Source of the DNA: an uncultured Bacilli bacterium
GTDB taxonomy: Bacteria > Bacillota_I > Bacilli_A > RF39 > UBA660
Length of the DNA: 53,745 nucleotides
NCBI GenBank assembly: GCA_947623735.1
Contig: CANQHE010000004.1
Location: 1 to 53,745, forward strand
Reading direction: 5' to 3'
The position numbers and the translations under genes were made by a program. Below are positions 36,625 to 45,414 of the stretch, piece after piece (the first letter of the stretch is position 1; the number at the start of each line of letters is the position of its first letter). Below the pieces are notes generated by a model that saw only the letters and a program-made list of their open reading frames with translations, searched no databases and had not been told where the DNA came from.

Positions 36625-36656
36625 AAAAGAGCTATAGGTTATGATAGCTCTTTTGC
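36625..36656. terminator. Bidirectional terminator
   Basis: AAAAGAGCTA and TAGCTCTTTT form a 10-bp stem with T-run on both strands. It separates the SDR gene from the convergent XRE gene, whose stop lies four bases beyond. Confidence 0.8.
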
Positions 36657-36657
36657 T

Positions 36658-36879
36658 TTATTGCTTTTTTTGTTCTTTTATTATTAAGTCAATATTATAT
36701 AACTTAGCTATTTTTAATATATCATCAAAATATATTTTATTTATATCCTGTTCAATGGCTTTTAACCAGTTAGATGATTTACCTAAACTTTGGGCAAATT
36801 CATTTTGCGTTTTACCTGTTGCTTCACGAATAAATTTTACTATTTCACAGGGCTTATAATTTTTTGCATTAAATTCCAT
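36658..36879 (-). CDS. XRE-family helix-turn-helix regulator
   Basis: The 73-residue protein is essentially one HTH_3 domain: F-I-R-E-A-T-G-K-T-Q-N-E-F-A-Q-S-L-G-K-S-S-N-W-L-K-A-I-E-Q. The start is set by AGAGGTG before the ATG at 36879; earlier in-frame codons have no ribosome site and run into the operators. It is divergent from surface gene C, and two 7-3-7 inverted repeats lie in the shared region. It is most likely a repressor of gene C. Self-regulation is possible but not evident. Confidence 0.8.
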   Translation of the reverse strand: MEFNAKNYKPCEIVKFIREATGKTQNEFAQSLGKSSNWLKAIEQDINKIYFDDILKIAKLYNIDLIIKEQKKQ

Positions 36880-36933
36880 CTTTATACACCTCTTTTTATA
36901 ATATATCAAATAAATTTTAACTATTTTTAAAAC

Positions 36934-36992
36934 TACCATTGACAATGGTATTTAGTTTTGATATTATTTTTATAGTACCATTGTGGGTGGTA
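36934..36992 (+). promoter_or_regulatory. Promoter of gene C with two XRE-type operators
   Basis: TTGACA (36939-36944) and TATTAT (36962-36967) are 17 bases apart. The perfect palindrome TACCATTGACAATGGTA (36934-36950) covers the -35 box. A second site TACCATTGTGGGTGGTA (36976-36992, 5 of 7 pairs, same 7-3-7 spacing) lies at the start of transcription. The centres are 42 bases apart, four helical turns, which allows cooperative binding. Confidence 0.75.
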
Positions 36993-37010
36993 TATAGGGA
37001 GTGCGATAAA

Positions 37011-39224
37011 ATGAAAAGTAGTACCAAGAAAATAATAATCGCGGAAGCATTTGTAATATTATTAGGATTAGGAATATTTTTAACATTTGCTTATTTTTCT
37101 ATTGGGGCAAAACAAGATTTACCAAATAAATTTTCATCGGGATGTTTAAGTATTGAAATAATTAATGATAGTCCAGCGATAGATTTAAAAGATGCAGTAG
37201 CAATAAGTGATATTGATGGTTTATTACAAAAAGATAATTATAAATTTACAATAAAGAATAATTGTGATAAAGAAACTAATTATCAAATAAATTTAGAAAG
37301 TTTAGATAAGCAAGATAATACTTTAAAAGATGAATATTTAAGAGTATCATTATCAAGTGATACAATGGATAATTTAATAAGTACATTAAGTGAAAATGAT
37401 GCAACAAAAAATTATATAGATGGTTCTTATATATCACACAAATTATATGAAGGTGTATTAGATGCACAAGAAGAAAAAGAGTATATCTTAAAAGAGTGGA
37501 TAGAATATAATACAACGAAAGAAGAAGGAGCAGAGAAGACATATAAATCAAGAATAAATGTAATAGCAACGAGTGGAGAAGTAAAAGAAAGTCCAGAAAT
37601 AAAGTTTAATTATAGCAATGGAAAAGTAAAAGGAACAATAATAGGAAATGCAAATTCAATAACATATTGTGAAACAAAAGATAATAGATGTGAACCTAGT
37701 GAATCAGGAAATATAGAAGAAACAGGAGTAACATTAACATCAGGAGTAAAAGCAGCAACAAAGACAGTAGGAACAGCATTAGGAAATTTAGAAGTGAATA
37801 CATCAAGTAGAGGGATGATGTGTAGTAAAATAGATAATGGAAAAACAATATGTAGTAATCCATATCAATATGACTCAACACCAGTATTTGGTATTACAAG
37901 TGAACAAGCTGATAAAGGTGGGGGAGTCTGTACATATGATGGTAATGCTGTTATGAATTTTATGGGAGGGTCAGTAACAGAAGAAAGTTGCCAAAAGGTA
38001 TATAAAGTTACAATGCAAGGACAAATAATATATTCAGATGATTTAGAGCCAATGATTGATATGGAATTTGGTCAATATTATAAAGGACCAGGGGTATGGA
38101 ATGAAAGTGAAAAAACATGTACATATAATGGACAACAAGTTTTAGATATGCAACAACAACCAATAAAAAGTGAAGAAAAATGTGGAAAAGTATACAACAT
38201 GGAAGGGAGTTATGTTTCATTTTATGTAATAGATTACTTTACTATGATGGGTGCAGAAGAAGTTACATTAATGGGAGCAGGAGAGTATAAAGAAGCAACA
38301 GGAAAAACCGGAATATATGAGACAGAAGATGAAGAAGGAACAAGTTATTATTATAGAGGAGCAGTAGACAACAATTATGTAGACTTTGCCGGATTTTATT
38401 GGAGAATAATAAGAATCAATGGTAATGGTTCAATAAGATTAATCTATAGTGGAAAGAAAACTGAAATAGATGGAACAGGTCAAAAAGATGAAATATTAAA
38501 AAATGGATATAATGATAGTAGTAATAGATATACAGAAATAGAATTATCTACGGGAAGTAAAACTGGTCCTTATAGTGGTAGTGGTCTTTATAATGATAAT
38601 GCATATGTAGGATTTATGTATGGAGATGTAGGAGCAACGACATATGCAGAAACCCATAAAAATGAACATGATAGTAATGCCAAAAAAGAATTAGATAACT
38701 GGTATACAGAGAATTTAAAAGAAGTAGAAGGTAAATTAGATACACAAGCCGGTTTTTGTAATGACAGAAGTTTAGGAGAAGGATATTCTAGTACCAGTTC
38801 TGGATACGGAACAGAGTATGCAAATTATGGAGCGTATGATAGAATATGGAATAAACGTCAACCAACATTAAAATGTAAAAATAAAACAAATGATTATTTT
38901 ACATGGAAAAATCATGCGACAACAGGAAATCAAGCATTAGATAAACCAATAGGCTTAATAACAGCCGATGAAGTAATGTATGCTGGAGGGACAGGAGATA
39001 CAAATTATACTTATTATTTATATAATGGTACTTATTACTGGACCATGTCCCCGGGCTACTTCGGTGGCTCGACTGCGCGCGTGTTTAGCGTGAGTCTCGG
39101 TGGTGACCTTTACGACAGCAACGTGCTCGACCTCAGTGCGTTGCGGCCAGTTATAAATGTGGACCCTAGTAAAGTGAAAATATCTGGAACTGGTACTATT
39201 AAAGATATGTATGTATTTAAGTAG
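37011..39224 (+). CDS. Surface gene C: divergent hypervariable lectin-like protein, DGR target
   Basis: The 737-residue protein has a membrane segment (about 9-29) followed by a TasA/camelysin-like beta domain, as in the gene at 10783. A long low-complexity middle has three Cys-containing repeats (C-T-Y-D-G-N-A-V, C-T-Y-N-G-Q-Q-V). The shared C-terminal domain includes Y-Y-Y-R-G-A-V-D-N-N-Y, R-I-I-R-I-N-G-N-G-S-I-R-L-I-Y, YWTMSP and L-R-P-V-I-N-V. The variable island is residues 682-713. The start follows GGGAGTG. Regulation by the divergent XRE protein is likely. Its island does not share codon positions with A, B, D and E, so it probably uses another template. Confidence 0.7.
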   Translation: MKSSTKKIIIAEAFVILLGLGIFLTFAYFSIGAKQDLPNKFSSGCLSIEIINDSPAIDLKDAVAISDIDGLLQKDNYKFTIKNNCDKETNYQINLESLDKQDNTLKDEYLRVSLSSDTMDNLISTLSENDATKNYIDGSYISHKLYEGVLDAQEEKEYILKEWIEYNTTKEEGAEKTYKSRINVIATSGEVKESPEIKFNYSNGKVKGTIIGNANSITYCETKDNRCEPSESGNIEETGVTLTSGVKAATKTVGTALGNLEVNTSSRGMMCSKIDNGKTICSNPYQYDSTPVFGITSEQADKGGGVCTYDGNAVMNFMGGSVTEESCQKVYKVTMQGQIIYSDDLEPMIDMEFGQYYKGPGVWNESEKTCTYNGQQVLDMQQQPIKSEEKCGKVYNMEGSYVSFYVIDYFTMMGAEEVTLMGAGEYKEATGKTGIYETEDEEGTSYYYRGAVDNNYVDFAGFYWRIIRINGNGSIRLIYSGKKTEIDGTGQKDEILKNGYNDSSNRYTEIELSTGSKTGPYSGSGLYNDNAYVGFMYGDVGATTYAETHKNEHDSNAKKELDNWYTENLKEVEGKLDTQAGFCNDRSLGEGYSSTSSGYGTEYANYGAYDRIWNKRQPTLKCKNKTNDYFTWKNHATTGNQALDKPIGLITADEVMYAGGTGDTNYTYYLYNGTYYWTMSPGYFGGSTARVFSVSLGGDLYDSNVLDLSALRPVINVDPSKVKISGTGTIKDMYVFK
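39054..39149 (+). other. DGR variable region of gene C
   Basis: The island after YWTMSP is about 61% GC over 96 bases, the highest in the window, in an otherwise AT-rich gene. Nearly all codons are NNC, NNT or NNG, and many are typical products of AAC/AAT mutation (GGC, TAC, TTC, GGT, AGC, GAC). It ends GCGTTGCGGCC before A-encoded RPVIN. Sequence differs from the other islands at unmutated positions. Confidence 0.65.
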
Positions 39225-39255
39225 TGTTTTATAATGTAAACTAGCTCTATTTTTC

Positions 39256-39284
39256 TTGTCTAAGATAAGTTTTTAGGGTATACT
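39256..39284 (+). promoter_or_regulatory. Promoter of the 50-residue membrane protein gene
   Basis: TTGTCT and TATACT are 17 bases apart, 18 bases before the ATG. Confidence 0.65.
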
Positions 39285-39302
39285 AATAATAGGTGAAGAG
39301 TT

Positions 39303-39455
39303 ATGCATTTTTATGAAAAGTTAATTATATCGATTATTGTATTTATTGGAGTTGTTATAGCAACCGCGGGGATTGTAGGGAATTATGTGAAGGTTGTTAA
39401 AACAAATGATAATGGTAGTAAAAATAGTATTATTTTAGAAAATGTTAATATTTAA
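39303..39455 (+). CDS. Small single-pass membrane protein (50 aa)
   Basis: The product has one hydrophobic helix (about residues 7-27: L-I-I-S-I-I-V-F-I-G-V-V-I-A) and a polar tail. AGGTGAAG precedes the ATG, and it has its own promoter. Its last 11 bases overlap the end of the convergent yigZ-like gene. No family recognised. Confidence 0.6.
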   Translation: MHFYEKLIISIIVFIGVVIATAGIVGNYVKVVKTNDNGSKNSIILENVNI

Positions 39456-39795
39456 TTACTTCTTTAGAAGCGTTACTATAAGCTCTAATTAAGCCACCAG
39501 TGCCTAGTTTAATACCACCAAAATATCTAATAACAACAATTAAAGTGTTATTAAGATTGTTTTTAGTGATAATATTTAAAATAGGCATGCCACTGGTGCC
39601 TGATGGTTCTTTATCATCAGATTTTTTTATATCATTATTTATTTTATAAGCATAAGGGAAGTGTTTAGCTTTCTTATGTTCTTTTTTTAAATTAGTTAAT
39701 ATTAGTTCTACTTCTTCTTTATTATTTACTTCATAATATAGAGCAATAAATTTGGATTTTTTAATTTCTAAAGTATAAGTATTTAACAGTTTCAT
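39445..39795 (-). CDS. YigZ/IMPACT family protein, short form
   Basis: The 116-residue protein has the UPF0029 N-terminal domain: K-K-S-K-F-I-A, D-D-K-E-P-S-G-T-S-G-M-P-I-L and R-Y-F-G-G-I-K-L-G-T-G-G-L-I-R-A-Y. Typical YigZ proteins are about 200 residues and have a second domain, which is absent here. Function of the family is unclear (linked to translation or peptidase regulation). Confidence 0.85.
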   Translation of the reverse strand: MKLLNTYTLEIKKSKFIALYYEVNNKEEVELILTNLKKEHKKAKHFPYAYKINNDIKKSDDKEPSGTSGMPILNIITKNNLNNTLIVVIRYFGGIKLGTGGLIRAYSNASKEVIKY

Positions 39796-39867
39796 AACAT
39801 CACCATATTAATTATACCTTAAAATTTTAAAAATTTGTAGTATAATAAGAGTGTAGGTGAAGAAAAT

Positions 39868-41661
39868 ATGTTTAAAGAGAAGCTTAAATTAATTCCCCAT
39901 TTACCTGGTAGTTATCAAATGAAAAATAAAGATGGGGTTATAATATATGTCGGTAAAGCAAAAGATTTAAAAAAGAGAGTTAATTCTTATTTTAATCGTC
40001 CTCATACGGGTAAAACCGCGAAGATGGTCAGTGAAATTGCTGATTTTGAATATATTGTGGCTTCTTCAGAATTAGAAGCCTTCTTATTAGAGTTTAATTT
40101 AATTAAACATTATGACCCTAAATATAATATTTTACTTAAAGATGATAAGAGTTATCCATATATAGAATATATAAGTAAACCTTATCCAAAACTTAAAGTA
40201 TCAAGATATTTGAATGTGCGAAAAAGAGATAAAAAGATGTTATTTGGGCCATATCCGAATGCTTATGCCGCTAGAAGAATTGTATCTTTAATAAATAGAT
40301 TATATCCTTTAAAAAAGTGTGATACGATGCCTAAGAAAGTATGCTTATATTATCATATTGGGGAGTGTTTGGGGTATTGTGAACATAATGTTGATGCGCT
40401 TAAATTAAAAGAGATGGAAGAGGAAATACTAGGATTTTTAAGAGGGAATGCTGATATACTTAGAAATAAAATAAAAGAAAAAATGGAAGTTTATAGTAAG
40501 AATCTTAATTTTGAGATGGCTTTAGAACTTAAAAAAGAACTTAATTATATTAATATTATTTTAGATAAACAAAAGATGGAAATTCATGATTTTGTAAATA
40601 GAGATGTAGTCGGTTTTTATTTTGATAAAGGTTTTTTAAGTATTCAAATACTTTTTTTAAGAAATGGAAGAATGGTTGGGGGACATACTGATATATTCCC
40701 AGTTGTAAGTGATTATCAAGATGAACTTGATTATTATATTATGAATTTTTATAGTAGACATGAAATTCCGAAAGAAATACTTGTTAGTAGTGATGTAAAT
40801 AGAGAAATACTTAGTGAGATTATTAAAACACCAATTGTAGTGCCCTTAAAGGGGAAAAAGAAGAAAATTCTTGAAATGGCAAATACTAATGCCAAAATAA
40901 ATTTAGAGAATGAATTAGAAATAATTATTAAAGATGAAGAAAAAACGGAAGTGGCGAATGAAGAGTTAAAAGAAATACTCGGATTAGAGAAATTAGACCG
41001 GATTGATTTATTTGATAACTCGAATCTTTTTGGTTCGTTTACTGTTAGTTGTATGGTCGTATTTAAAAATGGGAGACCCGCGAAAAATGAATACCGCAAG
41101 TACAAGATTAGTTTAGATAAAAATGATGATTATCATACGATGGAAGAAGTAATATACCGAAGATATTATAGGGCGCTTGTAGATAAAACCGAAATGCCCG
41201 ATTTAATAATTGTCGATGGGGGTATTAATCAAATTAATGCTTGTTTAAATATTTTAAATGAACTTAACTTAAATATTAGAGTATGTGGACTTAAGAAAAA
41301 CGATAAGCATAGAACGAATGATTTAATTGATAGTTTGGGATATAGAACCATTAGTTTAGATAAAACTAAAGCCGTATTTCATTATTTAACAAGAATGCAA
41401 GATGAAGTGCATAGATATACGATAAGTTATCACCGAACAATTAGAAGTAAGGGAGCGATTGCCAGTGTTCTCGATAATATTGAAGGAATTGGAGCCAAAA
41501 GAAAGAAAGAATTAATTAAAAAATTCGGGAGTGTTAAAAATATGCGGAATGCTAAAATTGAAGAATTAAAAGAAATAGTTCCAGAGAATGTCGCCGTTAA
41601 TTTAAAAGAATATTTGAGTGAACTTGCTACCAGTAGCAAAGATGATAAAGAAAGAGAATGA
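39868..41661 (+). CDS. uvrC: Excinuclease ABC subunit C
   Basis: The 597-residue protein has the GIY-YIG nuclease (Pro-Gly-Ser-Tyr-Gln ... V-I-I-Y-V-G-K-A), a UVR domain near 200-235, the RNase H-like second nuclease (R-I-D-L-F-D-N-S-N, I-V-D-G-G-I-N-Q) and the C-terminal helix-hairpin-helix pair. It makes both incisions in nucleotide excision repair with UvrAB, which are not in the window. AGGTGAAG precedes the ATG. Confidence 0.95.
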   Translation: MFKEKLKLIPHLPGSYQMKNKDGVIIYVGKAKDLKKRVNSYFNRPHTGKTAKMVSEIADFEYIVASSELEAFLLEFNLIKHYDPKYNILLKDDKSYPYIEYISKPYPKLKVSRYLNVRKRDKKMLFGPYPNAYAARRIVSLINRLYPLKKCDTMPKKVCLYYHIGECLGYCEHNVDALKLKEMEEEILGFLRGNADILRNKIKEKMEVYSKNLNFEMALELKKELNYINIILDKQKMEIHDFVNRDVVGFYFDKGFLSIQILFLRNGRMVGGHTDIFPVVSDYQDELDYYIMNFYSRHEIPKEILVSSDVNREILSEIIKTPIVVPLKGKKKKILEMANTNAKINLENELEIIIKDEEKTEVANEELKEILGLEKLDRIDLFDNSNLFGSFTVSCMVVFKNGRPAKNEYRKYKISLDKNDDYHTMEEVIYRRYYRALVDKTEMPDLIIVDGGINQINACLNILNELNLNIRVCGLKKNDKHRTNDLIDSLGYRTISLDKTKAVFHYLTRMQDEVHRYTISYHRTIRSKGAIASVLDNIEGIGAKRKKELIKKFGSVKNMRNAKIEELKEIVPENVAVNLKEYLSELATSSKDDKERE

Positions 41662-41677
41662 TATTCTTTTTCTTTTT
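41651..41677 (+). terminator. Intrinsic terminator of uvrC
   Basis: AAAGAGAAT and ATTCTTTTT pair (one wobble) around GAT, followed by CTTTTT, spanning the stop codon. Confidence 0.6.
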
Positions 41678-41690
41678 AAGTTTAAATTAA

Positions 41691-41719
41691 TTGAATTTAA
41701 AAAATATCTTTAGTATAAT
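41691..41719 (+). promoter_or_regulatory. Promoter of rnfC-rnfD
   Basis: TTGAAT and TATAAT are 17 bases apart. Transcription would begin just before GGTGG, which serves the ATG at 41736. Confidence 0.75.
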
Positions 41720-41735
41720 TGATATGGTGGATAGT

Positions 41736-42893
41736 ATGGAAAAACTTATAGAGTTAGAAAGAGATAAAACTATTTTAGTAAGTAGTAATATATATAATTA
41801 TGATAAGCCAGATAAAGTATATATGCCGATAGATAAAGAAGCTACTATTTTAGTGGGTAGTAATAGTGAAGTAAAAATTGGAACACCGTTATATAAAACA
41901 AAAAAAGAAGTCGTAACTTCGCCTATATCAGGGAAAGTAGAGGGAATTTTAAAAGTTAGAGTTATTAATGAGGAAAGAGATAGTATAGTTATTTTAAATG
42001 ATTTCCAAGAAAAGAAAATAATAGTTCCCCAAGTTAAAATAAATTTAAAGAATATAAATAAAGATAAATTACTTAAATTACTTAAGTTACAATTTAATAT
42101 TGATTTAGAAAATAAAAAAGAAATTGTTCTTAATGCCATTGATGATGAAGTGTATGTTTTAACAGAGAATTTTTATTTGTTTTGGTATTATGAAGGTTTT
42201 TTAGAAATATTAGATAAGTTTGCCAAAATATTTGAAATACAAAATATAACGGTGGCGATAAAAGCTAGTAGTAGTGAGAATATTAATAAATTACTCGAAT
42301 GTTTAGGAATGTATCCCAATATTAAACTTAAAATACTACCCAATTTATATTTAATAGGAAAGAAAAAGTTTTTGTTAGATTATTTAAATTTAGAAGAAGA
42401 AAATACAGTAGTTATTAAAACGAGTATGTTATATGATATTTATAATTTGATTAAAAGAAATAGACAGAAAAGTGATAAATTAATAACGATAAGTGGGGAT
42501 GCAATTAAAAATCCGACAATTATTAAAGTGAAAATGGGCGTAAAACTAAAAGATGCATTAGATAATTTTTTAGAGTATAAAAGTGATGATGTTATTTATA
42601 TTGCGAATGGACTTATGGGGGGAGAAGTAGTAGATATAAATAATATTATTGTAACTAATAACTTAGATAGTTTAATGGTTATGAGAAAAAAGAAAGAAAG
42701 ACTCGAGGGAAAGTGTCTTAATTGTGGGGCTTGCATAGATATATGTCCGGTGGGAATAAATCCTTTACTTTTAAGTAATAAAAATTATTATTTAAAAGTT
42801 AAAGATAAATGTTTAAGATGTGGACTTTGTTCTTATATTTGCCCGGTATACATAAATTTTAATAAGTATTTAAAAGGAGATAGAAATGAATAA
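41736..42893 (+). CDS. rnfC: RnfC-like electron-transport subunit
   Basis: The 385-residue protein has the RnfC sandwich-hybrid start with the segment T-S-P-I-S-G-K-V-E-G, a central nucleotide/flavin-type domain, and two 4Fe-4S motifs, C-L-N-C-G-A-C-I-D-I-C-P and C-L-R-C-G-L-C-S-Y-I-C-P, near the C-terminus. RnfC is the NADH-side subunit of the Rnf ferredoxin:NAD complex. Earlier in-frame starts lie within the promoter. It overlaps rnfD by eight bases. rnfG, E, A and B are not adjacent, so the complex is incomplete here. Confidence 0.82.
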   Translation: MEKLIELERDKTILVSSNIYNYDKPDKVYMPIDKEATILVGSNSEVKIGTPLYKTKKEVVTSPISGKVEGILKVRVINEERDSIVILNDFQEKKIIVPQVKINLKNINKDKLLKLLKLQFNIDLENKKEIVLNAIDDEVYVLTENFYLFWYYEGFLEILDKFAKIFEIQNITVAIKASSSENINKLLECLGMYPNIKLKILPNLYLIGKKKFLLDYLNLEEENTVVIKTSMLYDIYNLIKRNRQKSDKLITISGDAIKNPTIIKVKMGVKLKDALDNFLEYKSDDVIYIANGLMGGEVVDINNIIVTNNLDSLMVMRKKKERLEGKCLNCGACIDICPVGINPLLLSNKNYYLKVKDKCLRCGLCSYICPVYINFNKYLKGDRNE

Positions 42894-43761
42894 ATTACCT
42901 TATATTCATAATAGTAAAGATATAAATAGTTTAATTAAAAGTTATTTTTTAGCGATAGTACCATTAATATTATTCGGAATATATAAGAATGGACTTGCTT
43001 TATATTTTAATGGTATGGTTAAATTTAAAATGGTATTTGTTCCAATATATTTTATTTTAGTAAGTATTATAGTAGGTTTTATAGTGGCGAAAATATTTAA
43101 AGATAACAAAGAAGAATATATATTTATTAGTTTAATTAGTACTCTTAGTATATCGATAAATACTAATTTAATGATATTTCCGATAGTTTTATTCACGGGT
43201 TTAGTGGTAGTTAAATATTTAGAAAAGATGAAGAAATTTAGTTTTAATAAAAGTGCCGCGCTTAGAATAATTTTAATTTTAGCTTTAGTTATTAATAGTT
43301 ATTCGTATTTAAATATTAGTGAGAAATTAGATAAATTTAATTATAATTTATTTGATAGATTTTTAGGATTAGAAATAGGGGGTATAGCATCAACTAGTAT
43401 CCTCGCATTAATTATTAGTTTTATTATTCTAGCTCTTAATAAATACTATAAAAAAGATATGGCTATCGGAGCAATAATAGGATATTTTATGATGGCTTTA
43501 ATAGGACTAATAGTATTTAAAGATTATAATTTATTATTAAATGGGGGAGCTTATTTTGCTTTTATCTTTATTTTACCAGATATTTATAATACACCTAATC
43601 ATAAAAAAGTAATGTTTTTATATGGAATAGTTCTTGGAGTAATTGTTTATTTATTAAGTTTAATTTTAAAGTTTGAAGCGCCTTTTATAGGAATATTACT
43701 CTTTAGTTTATTAGTTCCTTTAATAAATAAAAAAATAGCAAATAAATATTTAGAAGGTTAA
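42886..43761 (+). CDS. rnfD: RnfD-like membrane subunit
   Basis: The 291-residue protein has about nine or ten membrane helices. The G-G-I-A-S-T-S-I-L-A-L segment aligns with the conserved G-x-x-G-E-T-S stretch of RnfD/NqrB, and G-G-A-Y-F-A-F-I-F-I-L-P-D matches the late conserved helix. I do not see a clear flavin-attachment S-G-A-T motif. It is translationally coupled to rnfC. NqrB-type protein is the alternative. Confidence 0.72.
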   Translation: MNKLPYIHNSKDINSLIKSYFLAIVPLILFGIYKNGLALYFNGMVKFKMVFVPIYFILVSIIVGFIVAKIFKDNKEEYIFISLISTLSISINTNLMIFPIVLFTGLVVVKYLEKMKKFSFNKSAALRIILILALVINSYSYLNISEKLDKFNYNLFDRFLGLEIGGIASTSILALIISFIILALNKYYKKDMAIGAIIGYFMMALIGLIVFKDYNLLLNGGAYFAFIFILPDIYNTPNHKKVMFLYGIVLGVIVYLLSLILKFEAPFIGILLFSLLVPLINKKIANKYLEG

Positions 43762-43768
43762 GTTTTTC

Positions 43769-43797
43769 TTTACAAATAGGAAAGGGTATGCTATAGT
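43769..43797 (+). promoter_or_regulatory. Promoter before the adhesin leader
   Basis: TTTACA and TATAGT are 17 bases apart. Transcription would start near 43804 and run straight into the leader hairpin. Confidence 0.6.
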
Positions 43798-43807
43798 ATG
43801 ATTATTC

Positions 43808-43864
43808 ACTCGTAAAGTTATATTACCATTATGGTAAGGGTAACTCTTGCGAGTTTTTCTTTTA
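43808..43864 (+). terminator. Leader terminator/attenuator before the adhesin-sortase operon
   Basis: A long hairpin stacks three stems: ACTCG/CGAGT extended by AA/TT, AGTTA/TAACT, and TTACCA/TGGTAA. TTTTTCTTTT follows. It lies between the promoter and the adhesin ATG, only 17 bases before the start, with no room for another promoter. It may attenuate the operon, or simply end the rnfCD transcript. Confidence 0.65.
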
Positions 43865-43881
43865 CCTAGAAATGGAGATTT

Positions 43882-45414
43882 ATGAAGAATATTTTAAAAT
43901 GTGGAATTTTAACAATGGTTTTCTTTTTAGGAATAAATGGGGTTAAAGCTTTAGAAAATGTTAAAACTGAAGAACTAGAGGATATTTATTATCATTTAGA
44001 AGATAGTAATGAGACTAAACCAATGAATATTATTCGCGATAGTAAAACAAATGAAGTTTTTTATAGTTTATATCCCGATAAAGATATTGCTCTTAATAAT
44101 TATAAAAGTTATACTTATTTTTCTACTTCTATGGATAATATGTTTGATTATAAAGATTATATTAGATTAAAAGAATTAACTTATTTTGGTTATGGCTATA
44201 AAGATAGAACGGATATTAAATGGTATGAAGCAACTCAAATGCTTATTTGGCAATATATGATGGGGGATAGTAATAAGGTTTATTTTGCTTTAAGTGATGG
44301 AAATAAAAAAGAATTTTTAAGCGATGAAGAACAAGCAATATTATATGATGTAGAAAATGTTGGAGTTATTCCTTCGTTTACAAAAACTCAGGATTTAAAT
44401 GAACCAATAGTAGTGAGAATTAATGAAGAGATTGAACTTACTGATACAAACGAAGTTTTAAAAGATTATTATTTTAAAGATAATCGAGCAGTAAATGTGT
44501 TTAAAGATGAGAATAAAGTACGATTATCTTTTAATTCTTCGGGAACTGAATATTTAACTTTAACCCGGAATAAACCAACCGATAAAGCTAGTTTATTTTA
44601 TTATTTAGATAATAATCATGCTTTAATTAATCGCGGAAATTTAGAGGTTAGTTCGACTCTGATGTATTTAAAAATATTAAATCCTTCTTTAACTATTAAA
44701 TTATCTAATAAAGAAAATTTGCCTTTAGAAGGTGGAGTTTATGAAATATATTATGAAAGTGGGATTTTATTTGGAACATTTACCTCAAATGAATTAGGGG
44801 AAATATATGTAGATGAAATTCCTAGAGAAAGATTTTTTATAAGAGAAATTAAAGCCCCGAAGGGTTTAGAAAATGAAATGGAAGATATATATTTTGAAGT
44901 AATAAAAGAAAACGTAGAATTAACAATAGATAAAAAAGCTATTTATAAAGATATAAATATTATATCGATTCTTAATAATAAAGAAGATTTAATACTTAAT
45001 AAGGATGCTAAATATGAACTTAGAGATGCATCTAATAATTTAATTAAAGTAATTGAAGCTGACAGGGAAGGAAATATTAATCTTAGTTTAACTTATGGGA
45101 AATATATTTTAAAACAAATCAAGACCAAAGATGGTTATCAAAAAAGAGATATAGAATTTTATGTTTCAGATGATGCAAATGTGATTAAAGTTTATAATGA
45201 TTTAATTGAAGTTAAAAAACAGGAAGAAAGAGAGGAAGAAAAGAGTATTACTGATAATTTAGAGCTTAAAAATGATGAGAATACATATTTTGAGGAAGAG
45301 CGATTAGAAATAAAAGTACCTAATACGGGACTTTCTAATAATCATAAGTTATGGTTAATAGGATTAGGACTAGGATATTTAGGAATTTTTAAGAAAAATG
45401 AAGAGAATTATTAA
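43882..45414 (+). CDS. Sortase-anchored adhesin with thioester-type and Cna-B/SpaA-type domains
   Basis: The 510-residue protein has a signal peptide (about 1-23). Its N-terminal domain carries W-Y-E-A-T-Q-M-L-I-W-Q-Y-M, resembling the TQxxIW core of thioester adhesin domains. Two SpaA/Cna-B beta domains follow (P-L-E-G-G-V-Y-E-I-Y, L-N-K-D-A-K-Y-E-L-R; E at strand ends as in isopeptide folds). A Glu-rich linker precedes the sorting signal V-P-N-T-G, a hydrophobic helix and a Lys-containing tail. It should be covalently attached to the wall or to a pilus. No Cys that would form the thioester is visible in the expected place, apart from the signal-region Cys7. Confidence 0.78.
   Translation: MKNILKCGILTMVFFLGINGVKALENVKTEELEDIYYHLEDSNETKPMNIIRDSKTNEVFYSLYPDKDIALNNYKSYTYFSTSMDNMFDYKDYIRLKELTYFGYGYKDRTDIKWYEATQMLIWQYMMGDSNKVYFALSDGNKKEFLSDEEQAILYDVENVGVIPSFTKTQDLNEPIVVRINEEIELTDTNEVLKDYYFKDNRAVNVFKDENKVRLSFNSSGTEYLTLTRNKPTDKASLFYYLDNNHALINRGNLEVSSTLMYLKILNPSLTIKLSNKENLPLEGGVYEIYYESGILFGTFTSNELGEIYVDEIPRERFFIREIKAPKGLENEMEDIYFEVIKENVELTIDKKAIYKDINIISILNNKEDLILNKDAKYELRDASNNLIKVIEADREGNINLSLTYGKYILKQIKTKDGYQKRDIEFYVSDDANVIKVYNDLIEVKKQEEREEEKSITDNLELKNDENTYFEEERLEIKVPNTGLSNNHKLWLIGLGLGYLGIFKKNEENY

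Noticed and set aside
43801-43881. Known riboswitch class in the adhesin leader
   Set aside because: The leader is one simple hairpin of about 50 bases and matches no aptamer consensus I can recall (c-di-GMP, preQ1, fluoride).
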